Source: UKL13-2 sp031414695
GTDB lineage: Bacteria; Pseudomonadota; Gammaproteobacteria; Burkholderiales; Usitatibacteraceae
Length of the DNA stretch: 64,000 nt
Direction of reading: 5' to 3'
Assembly: GCA_031414695.1 (NCBI GenBank)
Contig: JANNWG010000027.1
Span: 18,741-82,740 of the forward strand
The position numbers and the translations under genes are program-made. Shown here piece after piece: positions 1 through 8,934 of this stretch. Below the pieces are notes generated by a model, which was not told where the DNA came from, did not search any database, and saw nothing but the letters and a program-made list of their open reading frames with translations. Positions within the stretch are counted from its first letter, which is position 1. Every line of letters starts with the position of its first letter.

Positions 1-481
1 TTTCACTGGCTTCTTGATACGCCGCAACCTGCGAAGGCAGCAGCAACGCCGTGTTGATTTCATGCCATGCGCGGTCAAGCTCGACAAGCCGGTTGGCGGG
101 AATTTGCTCAAGCTGCGCCAAGTCATTGGCACTAGCGATCAAGGTCGATGCCTCAGCACGAGCAAGACGCTCCGCTACTTTTAACTCTAAGCGGCGTTTG
201 GCTTCGCGGTGAATGCTGCGATCATGCTCGCGAAATTCACGTTCTGCCGCTTTTAATCCATCTTCTGTTTCCATCGCTTCAATCGCGCTTAAACGAATTT
301 TAAGTGGCGCTTTTTCAAGCGCTAAAGCGAGTCGCGCGGCGTCGTCAGTGGCGGCCGTTATTTTTGCCTGCCAGTCAGTTGTGTCAGTTGCGGGGAGCGG
401 CTTGGCTTTCGCTTTTGGCTTTGAAACAATGATGTCCTCAGCCGGCTTGGCGACCGTCTTTTTAAATAAATTATTTAACAT
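1..481 (-). CDS. DUF349 domain-containing protein, 3' part outside the window
   Basis: Reading the complement from the ATG at 481 gives an open frame of 160 codons that runs off the left edge, so only the N-terminal part is here. The start is MLNNLFKKTVAKPAED, followed by a short low-complexity Lys/Ala/Pro linker. A charged helical region then includes TDDAARLALALEKAPLKIR and later NRLVELDRAWHEINTALL, a spacing of Trp and acidic residues typical of DUF349 repeats. DUF349 proteins are long helical cytoplasmic proteins of unclear function, common in betaproteobacteria. The upstream neighbour at 862 is divergent. The family call rests on pattern recognition and the protein is incomplete. Confidence 0.7.
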   Translation of the reverse strand, partial: MLNNLFKKTVAKPAEDIIVSKPKAKAKPLPATDTTDWQAKITAATDDAARLALALEKAPLKIRLSAIEAMETEDGLKAAEREFREHDRSIHREAKRRLELKVAERLARAEASTLIASANDLAQLEQIPANRLVELDRAWHEINTALLLPSQVAAYQEASE

Positions 482-861
482 GATGAGTAAGTTGGGTTGC
501 GTTTGTTACAAGATGTGAATAGCAATGCGCGAATCAATGACGTATCGTAGCCTAGATTGATATAAGTCTGGAAAGAACGTCTAATGATGTTGCTTAAAAA
601 TAGCAAAAAGTAGCAAAACTATACGCGTAGTCAGGAATAAATGTTGTCATTGTCATTCGGCTGAAACTGCTCGACAAGTCAATTCGTATAATTCGTATTA
701 TTGATGATGATGATGGCTCGCAATGCTATTTTGGCTGAATAATAAGCGTTATTTTGCGCAGATAGGCTATGCTCCTCCGAATGTGTCATTGAACATACTT
801 TTTAATGCAAAACTCCCTTCCCAAACGCGTCTATCGCCCAGTGCTTCTCGAGCGCCCGTCG
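482..861. other. Divergent intergenic region, no gene seen
   Basis: About 380 bases separate the DUF349 gene (leftward) from the rightward gene at 862. The region is AT-rich, with a short tandem repeat AATTCGTATAATTCGTATT near 682-700 and a TGATGATGATGATGG run near 702-716. Short open frames here have no recognisable content. It presumably carries both divergent promoters, but no clear operator was identified. Confidence 0.5.
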
Positions 862-2187
862 ATGAAAAAGTTTATCGTGCTTTCAATGCTTTTGCATATT
901 TGGGCGATTGCACTATTTGGCGATGCAAGTGATGGCGCTAGTGGTGCAGAACGTGGCGAACGTGGAGGGCGCAGCACCGTCAGTGGATGGGCGTCTAGTT
1001 TTACTGCTAAGTTGAGTCAAGCTGCAAAACCTGCCGCTATGTCGTCTGTAAATGCATCAACTACTAGCAAAAGACAAGCATCATCCGCTGCACCGGCGGC
1101 AGCGCCAAATCAAGCAGAAAATGTAACGGAGACCGTTGCAACTACATCGACTATTGTGCCCACGGCACCTGCTACGATTGAGCCGATACCCGTAATCGCC
1201 GTCGAGACCATAAACCCCGTTCGTGATTTTATCGTGCCTAGCTTAACCATTGAGCCAATCGTCGCGCCGCAGTCAACGGTAAGTACTAATTTTGCTGCCA
1301 TTGTTTTGCCACCTGAGTTACCAAATGCAGGCAAGCCCTTAAAAAGCACAGAAGAAAATTTTGCTATTTACGTGCCGCCGATTATTGAGCGTGCGCGAGT
1401 CGAGACTTCTGATGTTCAGCCCGCCATCGTGCCGTTAGAAACGGTTGCACCACTGAAACTTGCAACAAAAGAATTTGCACCAACGCCTGTTCAACCACCT
1501 GCGCCAACGCCGATACCAACGCCGATAGCGGCTGTTATAGTGGCTGAAGTCGTGCCGTTGGCGACACCAATCCCTATTGCGCCGAAAGTGCCTCTAGTGC
1601 CGCTTGCGCCGGTGGTGCAAGTTGCACCATTAGCGGCGATTGCGCCGATTGAAAAAATTGCCTTACCGACGGCTGCGATACGTGAGTTTGCGCCGTCGCC
1701 GTCAGCATCAATCGCGCCTACAGTTGAGGCGACCGCCGCTAAACCATCTGGCGCTAACGTTAACGCTGCAACAGCACCGACGAACTTGAGCGGCGCCGCT
1801 AATGACAAACTCAAAATTGATAAAGACACGGTTGGTGCAACACGTGGTGGTGCAACTGCGCAAAGTTCGAGCGCTAACACTAATGTAGGCGGAGGTGACG
1901 GTTTGTCGTCATTGCTGCCGATTATTCCGATTAGACCGGCTGCACCCACGCTTGACTTAGATAGGCTGCGGCAGCAGGCCCGTGAAGTTGCTGTCGAGAG
2001 AAGTGGGCCACGTATGTTGTTACCGTTTCCCACCGTTGCAAAACAAGCTGAAAAACGCAGTATCGAAAAAATATTTGATAAAGCCCTCAAGCGCCCCGAT
2101 TGCAGAGACGAATACGTTGATATGGGTTTAGCAGCGGTGGTGCCGCTTGTGCGCGACGCGCTTAAAGGAACTGGCTGTAAATGGTGA
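862..2187 (+). CDS. Unrecognised Ala/Pro-rich envelope protein, TonB-like architecture
   Basis: I do not recognise the family. The likely start is the ATG at 862 (441 aa), because it begins directly with a signal-anchor pattern, MKKFIVLSMLLHIWAIALFGD; an in-frame start at 805 would only add 19 uncharacteristic residues. After a Gly/Arg-rich stretch (RGERGGRST) comes about 300 residues of Ala/Pro/Val/Thr-rich low-complexity sequence that could span the periplasm. A compact charged C-terminal segment of about 85 residues follows (starting LDLDRLRQQAREVAVERSG), with two cysteines near the end (RPDCRDEY and GTGCKW). This order (anchor, proline-rich spacer, C-terminal domain) resembles TonB, but the C-terminal domain does not look like TonB. 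It is convergent with the gene at 2248-3021. Confidence 0.5.
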   Translation: MKKFIVLSMLLHIWAIALFGDASDGASGAERGERGGRSTVSGWASSFTAKLSQAAKPAAMSSVNASTTSKRQASSAAPAAAPNQAENVTETVATTSTIVPTAPATIEPIPVIAVETINPVRDFIVPSLTIEPIVAPQSTVSTNFAAIVLPPELPNAGKPLKSTEENFAIYVPPIIERARVETSDVQPAIVPLETVAPLKLATKEFAPTPVQPPAPTPIPTPIAAVIVAEVVPLATPIPIAPKVPLVPLAPVVQVAPLAAIAPIEKIALPTAAIREFAPSPSASIAPTVEATAAKPSGANVNAATAPTNLSGAANDKLKIDKDTVGATRGGATAQSSSANTNVGGGDGLSSLLPIIPIRPAAPTLDLDRLRQQAREVAVERSGPRMLLPFPTVAKQAEKRSIEKIFDKALKRPDCRDEYVDMGLAAVVPLVRDALKGTGCKW

Positions 2188-2247
2188 TAGTTATTTTGAA
2201 TTGCAGCGACGTCAGCTTTTCTTAATTATCGTATCGCGTATAAAAAC

Positions 2248-3021
2248 TCAATACGGAAAATCTGCTAAAAATCGGGCCACGGGTGAAACGCCGCGTGGGG
2301 AAACGATTTCGAAGCAATATTGCTCGCGACGCCAAATAAACACGATGCCTTGAGTGTTGACACCCGCGACCCAAGAGTTGTCTGCACCGCTACGCGCATT
2401 CTCTAATGCGGCGCGGCGCCGATTGAGCTTTTCAGTCGCCTCGTCGCTATCCCAGCAGGCGTCAAGCGATAGGGTTAATGCTTCCACATTGCTGCCATAG
2501 GTTACGCTCACTGGGTCAGAGGCAATATCCCCAACGGCTGCTTGTGAAGGACGCGTAAATGCGCCGACGGTTAGCGGCATCAGCGTCAGCAATGCGCTCC
2601 CCGTTGGCATGGCATGTAGTTGACGACTGACCAACGCTTCGGTAAGTTTGGCGCGCGGTATCGTGCTGTTGCCTTCAGTTTCTGTTGCAGCAGAGGTGGA
2701 TGTAGTTGCTGCGTTTTCCACAGCTGTGACATTTGCTGGATTAGTTGTTGATGACTCAACATGTGAGGCAGTTGCATCGCCAGCAGGCGTTTCACCGACA
2801 GATGCTATTGGCTCTGCATCTACTCCCGAAGATTTGGCGTCAGCTGTAAACAATTCACCTAAATCGTAGGAAAGCACTTTGCCTGCCCCCTTCGCAATAG
2901 TGCCAACATCAGTATTGAGTGCGCGCCCAGCACCCTTGACCATGTTGCCAACATCGGCCTTAAGCACCTTGGCGGCGAGGCTGCCAACGTCTTTATTTAA
3001 TATATCGGTGAGTTTTACCAT
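2248..3021 (-). CDS. Unrecognised protein with N-terminal DVG/KGAG repeats
   Basis: No known family is recognised. The start at 3021 (MVKLTDILNKDVG, 257 aa) is preferred over an in-frame one at 3117, because the repeats begin there; no strong ribosome binding site decides it. Residues about 9-60 hold three imperfect repeats of about 17 residues with a DVG or DLG core and KGAG linkers. A Ser/Thr/Ala-rich linker follows to about residue 125. The C-terminal domain of about 130 residues contains two cysteines and the segment AGVNTQGIVFIWRREQYCFE. It lies downstream of mnmA on the same strand after 147 bases and is convergent with the gene ending at 2187. Confidence 0.45.
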   Translation of the reverse strand: MVKLTDILNKDVGSLAAKVLKADVGNMVKGAGRALNTDVGTIAKGAGKVLSYDLGELFTADAKSSGVDAEPIASVGETPAGDATASHVESSTTNPANVTAVENAATTSTSAATETEGNSTIPRAKLTEALVSRQLHAMPTGSALLTLMPLTVGAFTRPSQAAVGDIASDPVSVTYGSNVEALTLSLDACWDSDEATEKLNRRRAALENARSGADNSWVAGVNTQGIVFIWRREQYCFEIVSPRGVSPVARFLADFPY

Positions 3022-3168
3022 TTGATGAATAGGCGCTTTGTGTTGGATGCTGTTTTTTTGTAATCTTACACGAGCATCAGCAGATTGCGCCGTGTTCAAA
3101 GGTAAAAGCAGAGGCAAATGCGGCTAAAACCTATCCCTTAATCAAGGGCTGTTATTTTTTATCAATCG

Positions 3169-4254
3169 CTAACTGATGATTCCGCCGCCTAAGCAAATAT
3201 CACCTTCATAGACTACCGCCGACTGGCCTGGCGTGATTGCCCATTGGGGTTCGCTAAAGGTTACGGACATGCCGCTATCAGACACGCTATCTATCTGACA
3301 TATAGCATCAAACTGTCGATAGCGCGTTTTTGCAGCATATGGATGTGTAGTGTTGGGTGATGCGCCGGCAATCCAAGAAAGGTCGCTAGCAGAAAGAGTA
3401 TTTTTTTTAAGAAGCGGGTGGTCATGCCCTTGCACGACAATGAGCGTATTGGTGGTGAGCTGCTTGTCGGCTACGAACCAAGGTGTGCCATCACTATTTT
3501 TTTTGCCACCAATACCAAGTCCCTGACGTTGACCAATCGTGTAGTACATCAGACCTTGATGCTCGCCAATCAGCTTGCCGTCTGGTGTAACCATTGGGCC
3601 AGGCTGCTTTGGTAAATAGCGTTCAAGAAATTCACGAAACGGGCGTTCACCAATAAAGCAAATCCCTGTAGAGTCTTTTTTTGCATGGTTTGGTAGCCCA
3701 GCTTTTTCGGCGATGTCTCGAACGTCCGTTTTGCGTAAAGCCCCAACGGGAAACATGGCTTTAGATAGTTGCGCTTGGCTTAAACGATGTAAAAAATAAC
3801 TTTGGTCTTTGCTGGAGTCGCTGCCTTTGAGGAGCGCGAATTTGCCGTTTTGCTCGACAACACGCGCGTAATGCCCTGTGGCAATTTTATGCGCACCTAA
3901 ACGGAGCGCGTGGTCTAAAAATGCTTTGAATTTAATTTCAGCATTGCACAGCACATCAGGGTTTGGCGTGCGGCCTGCAGAATATTCACGCAAAAATTCA
4001 ACAAACACGCGATCTTTATATTCAAGGGCAAAGTTAACCGCTTCGAAATCAATGCCGATTACGTCCGCAGCTGCTGCTGCATCAATAAAATCTTGGCGCG
4101 TTGAACAATACTGGTCATCATCATCATCTTCCCAATTTTTCATGAAAAGTCCAATGACATCATAGCCCTGTTGCTTTAGTAGTAGTGCCGTTACGGCAGA
4201 ATCTACCCCACCGGAAAGGCCAACTACGATGCGATTTGAATTTAATGCAGACAT
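3169..4254 (-). CDS. mnmA: tRNA-specific 2-thiouridylase MnmA
   Basis: Cytoplasmic enzyme that adds sulfur to C2 of the wobble uridine of tRNA(Lys/Glu/Gln), taking sulfur from the IscS/Tus relay and activating the base with ATP. The 361-residue length is normal for the family. The ATP-binding PP-loop GLSGGVDSAV lies at about residues 13-22. The two catalytic cysteines are visible in NPDVLCNAEIKF and DSTGICFIGERPF. The tRNA-binding segment KDQSYFLHRLSQAQL is present, and the C-terminal beta-barrel ends in GGGIIS. It appears monocistronic, followed on the same strand by the unrecognised gene at 2248-3021. Confidence 0.97.
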   Translation of the reverse strand: MSALNSNRIVVGLSGGVDSAVTALLLKQQGYDVIGLFMKNWEDDDDDQYCSTRQDFIDAAAAADVIGIDFEAVNFALEYKDRVFVEFLREYSAGRTPNPDVLCNAEIKFKAFLDHALRLGAHKIATGHYARVVEQNGKFALLKGSDSSKDQSYFLHRLSQAQLSKAMFPVGALRKTDVRDIAEKAGLPNHAKKDSTGICFIGERPFREFLERYLPKQPGPMVTPDGKLIGEHQGLMYYTIGQRQGLGIGGKKNSDGTPWFVADKQLTTNTLIVVQGHDHPLLKKNTLSASDLSWIAGASPNTTHPYAAKTRYRQFDAICQIDSVSDSGMSVTFSEPQWAITPGQSAVVYEGDICLGGGIIS

Positions 4255-4289
4255 AAGAAATTATGCGGGATGTTGCGGTTAAGAATAAA

Positions 4290-4323
4290 CAAAATAAAAA
4301 GGGCGACTCGCGAGAGCCGCCCT
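4290..4323 (-). terminator. Rho-independent terminator of the exported Ala/Lys-rich protein gene
   Basis: On the minus strand a GC-rich stem (GGGCGGCTC paired with GAGTCGCCC, one G-T pair) with a 4-base loop is followed by TTTTTATTTTG. It sits about 50 bases after the stop of the gene at 4372-4650 and before mnmA, so mnmA probably has its own promoter. Confidence 0.85.
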
Positions 4324-4371
4324 TATCTGATGCAACCAGTACGGAGGCTCTTTACGAGCGCTCCGAATCAA

Positions 4372-4650
4372 TTACTTAGCTGGTGCGTCTTTTTTCATTT
4401 CTTCTTTTTTAGCTTTCTTTTCTTTTTTAGCTTTCTTTTCTTCTTTTTTCATTTCTGCTTTTGCTGGAGCGGCAGCGGCTGGAGCAGCAGCTTTTGCTGG
4501 CTCAGCGGCTTTTGCTGGAGCGGCAGCGGCAGGAGCTGCCGCAGCAGGAGCGGCAGCAGCTTTAGCTGGAGCAGCAGCAGGAGTTTGAGCAACTGCGTTC
4601 AAAGCAACAGCAGCGAAAAGTGCAGCAACAGTAGCGGATAATTTTTTCAT
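4372..4650 (-). CDS. Small exported Ala/Pro/Lys-rich protein
   Basis: A 92-residue protein starting MKKLSATVAALFAAVALNAVAQ, a clear signal peptide with probable cleavage after AVA or VAQ. The mature part is low-complexity: about 45 residues of Ala/Pro/Lys (APAKAAEPAKAAAPAAAA) and then a highly basic and acidic tail with KKEEKKAKKEKKAKKEE. The ATG at 4650 is chosen over the adjacent ATG at 4653, because an AGGA sequence lies 6 bases upstream of it. A strong terminator follows. Alanine/lysine-rich exported proteins of this kind are often seen in Burkholderiales but have no established function; no domain is recognisable. Confidence 0.65.
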   Translation of the reverse strand: MKKLSATVAALFAAVALNAVAQTPAAAPAKAAAAPAAAAPAAAAPAKAAEPAKAAAPAAAAPAKAEMKKEEKKAKKEKKAKKEEMKKDAPAK

Positions 4651-4833
4651 CATATTTCCTTAGAGTGAGTGATTGTAGTTAACGTTAACGACAGATACTG
4701 GAACGCGGTTAGGCAGTGGTTCTGATGCCTGTCTGGGCGAATAACGATGAGCATTTTAGCTGGTTGACACGCAAATGAAACAATTTTTGCTATTTTTTGC
4801 GATAAAAACAATTCTTGGGGTGTTTTTGAGTGT

Positions 4834-5430
4834 TTATGGGCTGCTTTTAGGTTTTCGACGCCGTCTGGCAATGCCCAAGCCCATGTCTAGCGGCGATATT
4901 TCTATACTTTGCCCAGGATTTAAACCCGCCTGAAATAGGTCGAACTTGCCAATGGCAACACGGATAAGCCGCAAGGTAGGCAAACCAATCTTGGCTGTCA
5001 TGCGGCGGACTTGGCGGTTTTTGCCTTCGGTAATAGTGATGGCTACCCAAGATGTTGGAATATTGGCGCGAAATCGTACCGGCGGGTTGCGGGCCCAAAT
5101 TTGCGGTGTGGGAATCACAATTGCCTGAGTTGCAGGCGCGCATATAAAGTCGCCAAGGTCCAGGCTTTTGAGCAGTGGTGCTAGCGCCTCGTTCGTTGCT
5201 TGCCCCTCGACCTCTGCCCAGTATGTTTTAGTCAATTTGGATTGCGGATCTGAGACTCTGGCTTGCAAAATACCATCGTCAGTTAAAAGCATTAGGCCTT
5301 CGCTATCAGTATCAAGCCGACCTGCGGGGTAAATGTCTTTGATGGCAATGTAGTTTTTTAGCGTTGGCTTGTCGCCGGACGGGCTAAATTGGCAAATCAC
5401 GCCGTAGGGTTTGTTAAATGCGAGAAGCAT
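4834..5430 (-). CDS. rluE: 23S rRNA pseudouridine synthase, RsuA/RluE type
   Basis: RsuA-family pseudouridine synthase of 198 aa. It lacks an S4 RNA-binding domain and starts straight into LLAFNKPYGVICQFSPSGD, as RluE does (RsuA and RluB have an N-terminal S4 domain). The catalytic Asp lies in PAGRLDTDSEGLMLLT; the KTYWAEVEG and EGKNRQVRRM motifs of the family follow. E. coli RluE converts U2457 of 23S rRNA, and the same target is inferred here. A basic tail (RRRRKPKSS) ends the protein. The gene stands alone between the cold-shock gene and the exported small protein. Confidence 0.85.
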   Translation of the reverse strand: MLLAFNKPYGVICQFSPSGDKPTLKNYIAIKDIYPAGRLDTDSEGLMLLTDDGILQARVSDPQSKLTKTYWAEVEGQATNEALAPLLKSLDLGDFICAPATQAIVIPTPQIWARNPPVRFRANIPTSWVAITITEGKNRQVRRMTAKIGLPTLRLIRVAIGKFDLFQAGLNPGQSIEISPLDMGLGIARRRRKPKSSP

Positions 5431-5455
5431 AGTGAGTTTTATCCTAAATGCGCAA

Positions 5456-5487
5456 TAAAAAACCCCGCATTTAACTGCGGGGTTTTT
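5456..5487 (-). terminator. Terminator of the cold-shock gene
   Basis: CCCCGCA, a 6-base loop and TGCGGGG form a perfect 7-bp stem flanked by T-runs on both strands, so it can act in both directions. It lies 25 bases after the csp stop codon and just upstream of the pseudouridine synthase gene. Confidence 0.9.
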
Positions 5488-5511
5488 AGCTTGAAACCAA
5501 CAGCGTAGAAC

Positions 5512-5715
5512 TTAGCCGTTGTTAATGTTTGATGCTTGCTTGCCCTTAGGGCCTTGCGTGATTTCAAATGCGACTTTTTGACCTTCTTTTAAAGTCTTAA
5601 AACCATTCATTTGAATCGCCGAAAAATGCGCGAAAAGATCTTCGCTACCATCATCGGGTGTAATGAAGCCATAACCTTTGGCGTCGTTGAACCATTTTAC
5701 TGTACCAGTTGCCAT
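5512..5715 (-). CDS. Cold-shock-domain protein (CspA family)
   Basis: Single cold-shock domain protein of 67 aa that binds single-stranded RNA/DNA. Both RNP motifs are present: KGYGFITPDD (RNP1) and DLFAHFSAI (RNP2), with the family start MATGTVKWFNDAKGYGFI. An AAGGA sequence lies 9 bases before the ATG. The leader upstream is long and gene-free, in keeping with the structured leaders known for csp mRNAs, though temperature regulation cannot be shown from the sequence. It is transcribed away from clpS. Confidence 0.95.
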   Translation of the reverse strand: MATGTVKWFNDAKGYGFITPDDGSEDLFAHFSAIQMNGFKTLKEGQKVAFEITQGPKGKQASNINNG

Positions 5716-6068
5716 ACAATTGCATCCTTAATTGAAAAGAAATCGGGTTGGAGAGCCCCGGAAATATTTCGCTTTTCAAGGCCCGCAACCGCAGATGCAA
5801 ATGCAGAAAACCTTAAAGCTAAACTCCAAGTCTGCTTTGTACTGATATCAGCAGACTTAGTCAAGAGTTTACATGCTTTTTTGTGATTAAGTTCAATAAA
5901 TCGTGGCGAAATTGCAAATACAGTCGAATTTTGCACTTGTTTGGGATCAGCAAGGCTTGAAAATCGTAGGGTGTTGTCCATATGATGAAGTCGTGACATG
6001 ATTGGGCATAATTAGATACGAATGACAGAAATTATCGTATTGCAACCTTACAAAACAGAATTCATAAC
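5716..6068. other. Divergent csp-clpS intergenic region
   Basis: About 350 bases between the cold-shock gene (leftward) and clpS (rightward). It probably holds a long csp 5' leader and both promoters. Open frames across it (for instance one read leftward to 5999) look like chance frames with no recognisable content. No defined operator was found. Confidence 0.5.
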
Positions 6069-6410
6069 ATGGCAACTAAGCATCAAGATGGCGAAGGCAA
6101 CAAAAGCATCCCTGGTCGTGGAGATACCGCGCTTGAAGAAAAACCGGCCAAAACCAAGCCGCCAGCGATGTGGCAGGTGCTTATGTACAACGACGATTAC
6201 ACACCAATGGAGTTTGTGGTGGATATTTTGACGCGCGTGTTTGGTCACAGTGATGAGCGCGCGACTTTGATTATGTTAAAAGTTCATACCGAAGGACGTG
6301 GCGTGTGCGGTGTTTTTCCACGTGATGTGGCGTCAATGAAGGTAGAGCAAGTAATGGATCATGCACGCAAGTACGAGCATCCCCTACGTTGTGGGATGGA
6401 AGAAATTTGA
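6069..6410 (+). CDS. clpS: ATP-dependent Clp protease adaptor ClpS
   Basis: Adaptor of 113 aa that docks on the ClpA N-domain and delivers N-end-rule substrates to ClpAP. After a disordered, charged N-terminal tail of about 30 residues the folded core shows YNDDYTPMEFVVDIL, which contributes the substrate-binding pocket, and the segment VHTEGRGVCGVFPRDVA that is characteristic of the family. It lies 179 bases upstream of clpA on the same strand, the usual arrangement in proteobacteria. Confidence 0.96.
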   Translation: MATKHQDGEGNKSIPGRGDTALEEKPAKTKPPAMWQVLMYNDDYTPMEFVVDILTRVFGHSDERATLIMLKVHTEGRGVCGVFPRDVASMKVEQVMDHARKYEHPLRCGMEEI

Positions 6411-6589
6411 ATTAATGATGCAGATGATGAAATTTAAATAGTTGTCCCCATGTTATTTAAAGTTGTTTGCAACATGCGTTTTGCTTCATGATATTGTTTT
6501 ATGAGATTGCCGCACCCCAAAAGCCTAATGTTGCAAATTGGTATTGTCCATTTGCAGATACGCAGCACAGATAGAAAGAAACTACCACC

Positions 6590-8860
6590 ATGATTGCGCA
6601 CGAACTCGAAGTTAGCCTCCACGCGGCGTTTGTTGAAGCGCGGCACAAACGTCACGAGTTCATTACGGTCGAGCATTTATTGCTGGCCCTACTCGACAAT
6701 CCATCCGCCCAAGAAGTCATGAAAGCCTGTGCGGCTAAGGTCGATGATTTACGTAAAAATTTGACTGAATTTATTGAGCAGCACACGCCAATTGTGGCGG
6801 GCGATGGCGAGGTTAATACGCAGCCCACACTTGGCTTTCAACGCGTAATTCAGCGTGCGATATTGCATGTGCAATCATCCGGCAAAAAAGAGGTAATGGG
6901 TGCCAATGTGATGGTCGCCATCTATGGCGAAAAAGATTCACACGCTGTTTATTATTTGCATCAGCAAGGAGTATCGCGTCTTGATGTTGTTAATTTTATT
7001 TCTCACGGAATCTCAAAAGCCGCTCCGCAAACGCCTGAAAAAACGGAGGCTGAGAGTGAAGCCGCTGAAGCTGGTGAAACAGGCGGTGCGCTTGAGCAAT
7101 TTACGCAAAACTTAAATCAGCTCGCCATTGATGGCAAGATTGACCCTCTCATTGGCCGCGACCATGAAGTTGAGCGTGTGATACAAATATTGTGTCGTCG
7201 CCGTAAAAATAATCCATTGCTTGTTGGCGAAGCCGGTGTCGGCAAAACCGCCATTGCAGAAGGACTCGCCAAGCGTATTGTTGATAACGACGTGCCCGAA
7301 ATTTTAGCCAAAGCGCTGGTGTACTCGCTCGACATGGGCTCGCTGTTGGCAGGTACAAAATATCGCGGTGATTTTGAGCAACGTCTCAAAGCAGTATTAA
7401 AGCAACTTCACGATAATCCCAATGCGATTTTATTCATTGATGAAATTCACACCCTCATCGGTGCCGGTTCTGCATCGGGCGGTACGTTGGACGCGTCAAA
7501 TTTATTAAAGCCTGCGTTGTCTTCTGGCCAACTCAAATGTATTGGCGCAACTACGTATCAAGAGTATCGCGGTGTATTTGAAAAAGACCACGCACTCGCG
7601 CGGCGCTTCCAAAAAATCGATGTGAATGAGCCGTCTGTGTCAGAAACAATCGAGATTTTGAAAGGCTTGAAATCACGCTTTGAAACACACCACGGCGTGA
7701 AATACACCTCTACCGCACTCACCACCGCAGCAGAGTTATCCGCTAAGTACATCAATGATCGTCATCTGCCCGACAAGGCCATTGATGTGATTGATGAGGC
7801 TGGTGCCGCGCAACGCATCGCGCCAAAATCGAAGCAGAAAAAAACCATTGGCAAAACCGAGATTGAAGAAATCATCGCCAAAATTGCGCGCATTCCTGCA
7901 CGCAATGTGTCGAGTGATGATCGCAATGCGCTGAAAACACTTGATCGTGATTTGAAAGCCACCGTATTTGGTCAAGATAAAGCCATTGAGGCGCTTGCGG
8001 CGGCAATCAAAATGGCACGCTCCGGCTTGGGCAGCACCACCAAACCTATTGGCTCGTTCTTATTCTCAGGTCCTACTGGCGTCGGTAAAACTGAAGTCGC
8101 CAAGCAGCTTGCTTTCGTACTCGGTATTGAGCTGATTCGCTTTGATATGTCTGAATACATGGAGCGCCACGCGGTATCACGCTTAATCGGCGCGCCTCCT
8201 GGCTATGTTGGTTTTGATCAAGGTGGCCTCATGACAGAAGCCATTACCAAGCAGCCATATTCAGTATTGTTGTTAGATGAAATCGAAAAAGCGCATCCAG
8301 ATATTTACAATGTGCTCTTGCAAGTGATGGATCACGGCACGCTCACCGACAATAACGGTCGCAAAGCTGACTTCCGCAATGTGGTGATTATCATGACGAC
8401 CAACGCAGGCGCGTCGGAATTATCCAAAACGTCTATCGGTTTTACTAATGATAAAAAAGCCGGTGACGAATTGGCTGAAATCAAGCGCATGTTTACGCCT
8501 GAATTCCGTAATCGCATTGACGCCACCATCTCATTTGCGCCGCTCGATGAAGTCGTTATCTTGCGCGTCGTCGATAAATTCTTAATGCAACTCGAAGCGC
8601 AGTTAACCGAGAAAAAAGTCGAGGCCACCTTCACTGAAGCGCTGAAAAAATACTTGGCTAAACACGGCTTTGACCCGCAAATGGGTGCGCGCCCAATGTC
8701 ACGCTTAATTCAAGACACCATCCGCCGCGCTTTGGCTGATGAGCTACTGTTCGGCAAACTCGCGAGCGGCGGCAAAGTCACCATTGATATCGGCGCAGAT
8801 GACAAGATTAAGCTCGATATTGAGAGTAATGAGAAAGAAGTCGCGGCGCAGGAAAGTTAG
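6590..8860 (+). CDS. clpA: ATP-dependent Clp protease ATP-binding subunit ClpA
   Basis: AAA+ unfoldase of 756 aa, normal for ClpA, that feeds proteins into ClpP and receives substrates from ClpS. It has an N-terminal Clp repeat domain (residues about 1-145). The first AAA module has Walker A GEAGVGKTA and Walker B LFIDEIHTL; the second has Walker A GPTGVGKTE and Walker B LLLDEIEKAH. The ClpP-contact loop region and a C-terminal small domain (DPQMGARPMSRLIQ) are intact. clpP is not in this window. The gene is followed by a stem-loop and by a convergent TonB receptor gene. Confidence 0.97.
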   Translation: MIAHELEVSLHAAFVEARHKRHEFITVEHLLLALLDNPSAQEVMKACAAKVDDLRKNLTEFIEQHTPIVAGDGEVNTQPTLGFQRVIQRAILHVQSSGKKEVMGANVMVAIYGEKDSHAVYYLHQQGVSRLDVVNFISHGISKAAPQTPEKTEAESEAAEAGETGGALEQFTQNLNQLAIDGKIDPLIGRDHEVERVIQILCRRRKNNPLLVGEAGVGKTAIAEGLAKRIVDNDVPEILAKALVYSLDMGSLLAGTKYRGDFEQRLKAVLKQLHDNPNAILFIDEIHTLIGAGSASGGTLDASNLLKPALSSGQLKCIGATTYQEYRGVFEKDHALARRFQKIDVNEPSVSETIEILKGLKSRFETHHGVKYTSTALTTAAELSAKYINDRHLPDKAIDVIDEAGAAQRIAPKSKQKKTIGKTEIEEIIAKIARIPARNVSSDDRNALKTLDRDLKATVFGQDKAIEALAAAIKMARSGLGSTTKPIGSFLFSGPTGVGKTEVAKQLAFVLGIELIRFDMSEYMERHAVSRLIGAPPGYVGFDQGGLMTEAITKQPYSVLLLDEIEKAHPDIYNVLLQVMDHGTLTDNNGRKADFRNVVIIMTTNAGASELSKTSIGFTNDKKAGDELAEIKRMFTPEFRNRIDATISFAPLDEVVILRVVDKFLMQLEAQLTEKKVEATFTEALKKYLAKHGFDPQMGARPMSRLIQDTIRRALADELLFGKLASGGKVTIDIGADDKIKLDIESNEKEVAAQES

Positions 8861-8884
8861 AGAAATAGCTAAAGTCTAATGTTT

Positions 8885-8922
8885 ACGGGCAATTTGGAGC
8901 TTTTTTGCTTCAAATTGCCCGT
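8885..8922. terminator. Perfect stem-loop between convergent clpA and TonB-receptor genes
   Basis: A 16-bp stem (ACGGGCAATTTGGAGC with its complement, one G-T pair) with a TTTTTT loop. There is no T-run directly after the stem on either strand, so it may work as a factor-assisted or bidirectional terminator. Its place between two convergent stop codons supports that role. Confidence 0.6.
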
Positions 8923-8934
8923 CTAGTAAAGACT

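Noticed and set aside
1491..2090. 199-codon open frame on the minus strand
   Set aside because: Mirrors the low-complexity Ala/Pro-rich gene on the other strand, which alone has a signal anchor and sensible domain order.
5697..5999. 100-codon open frame in the csp-clpS gap
   Set aside because: No recognisable content and overlaps the csp start and leader; likely a chance frame.
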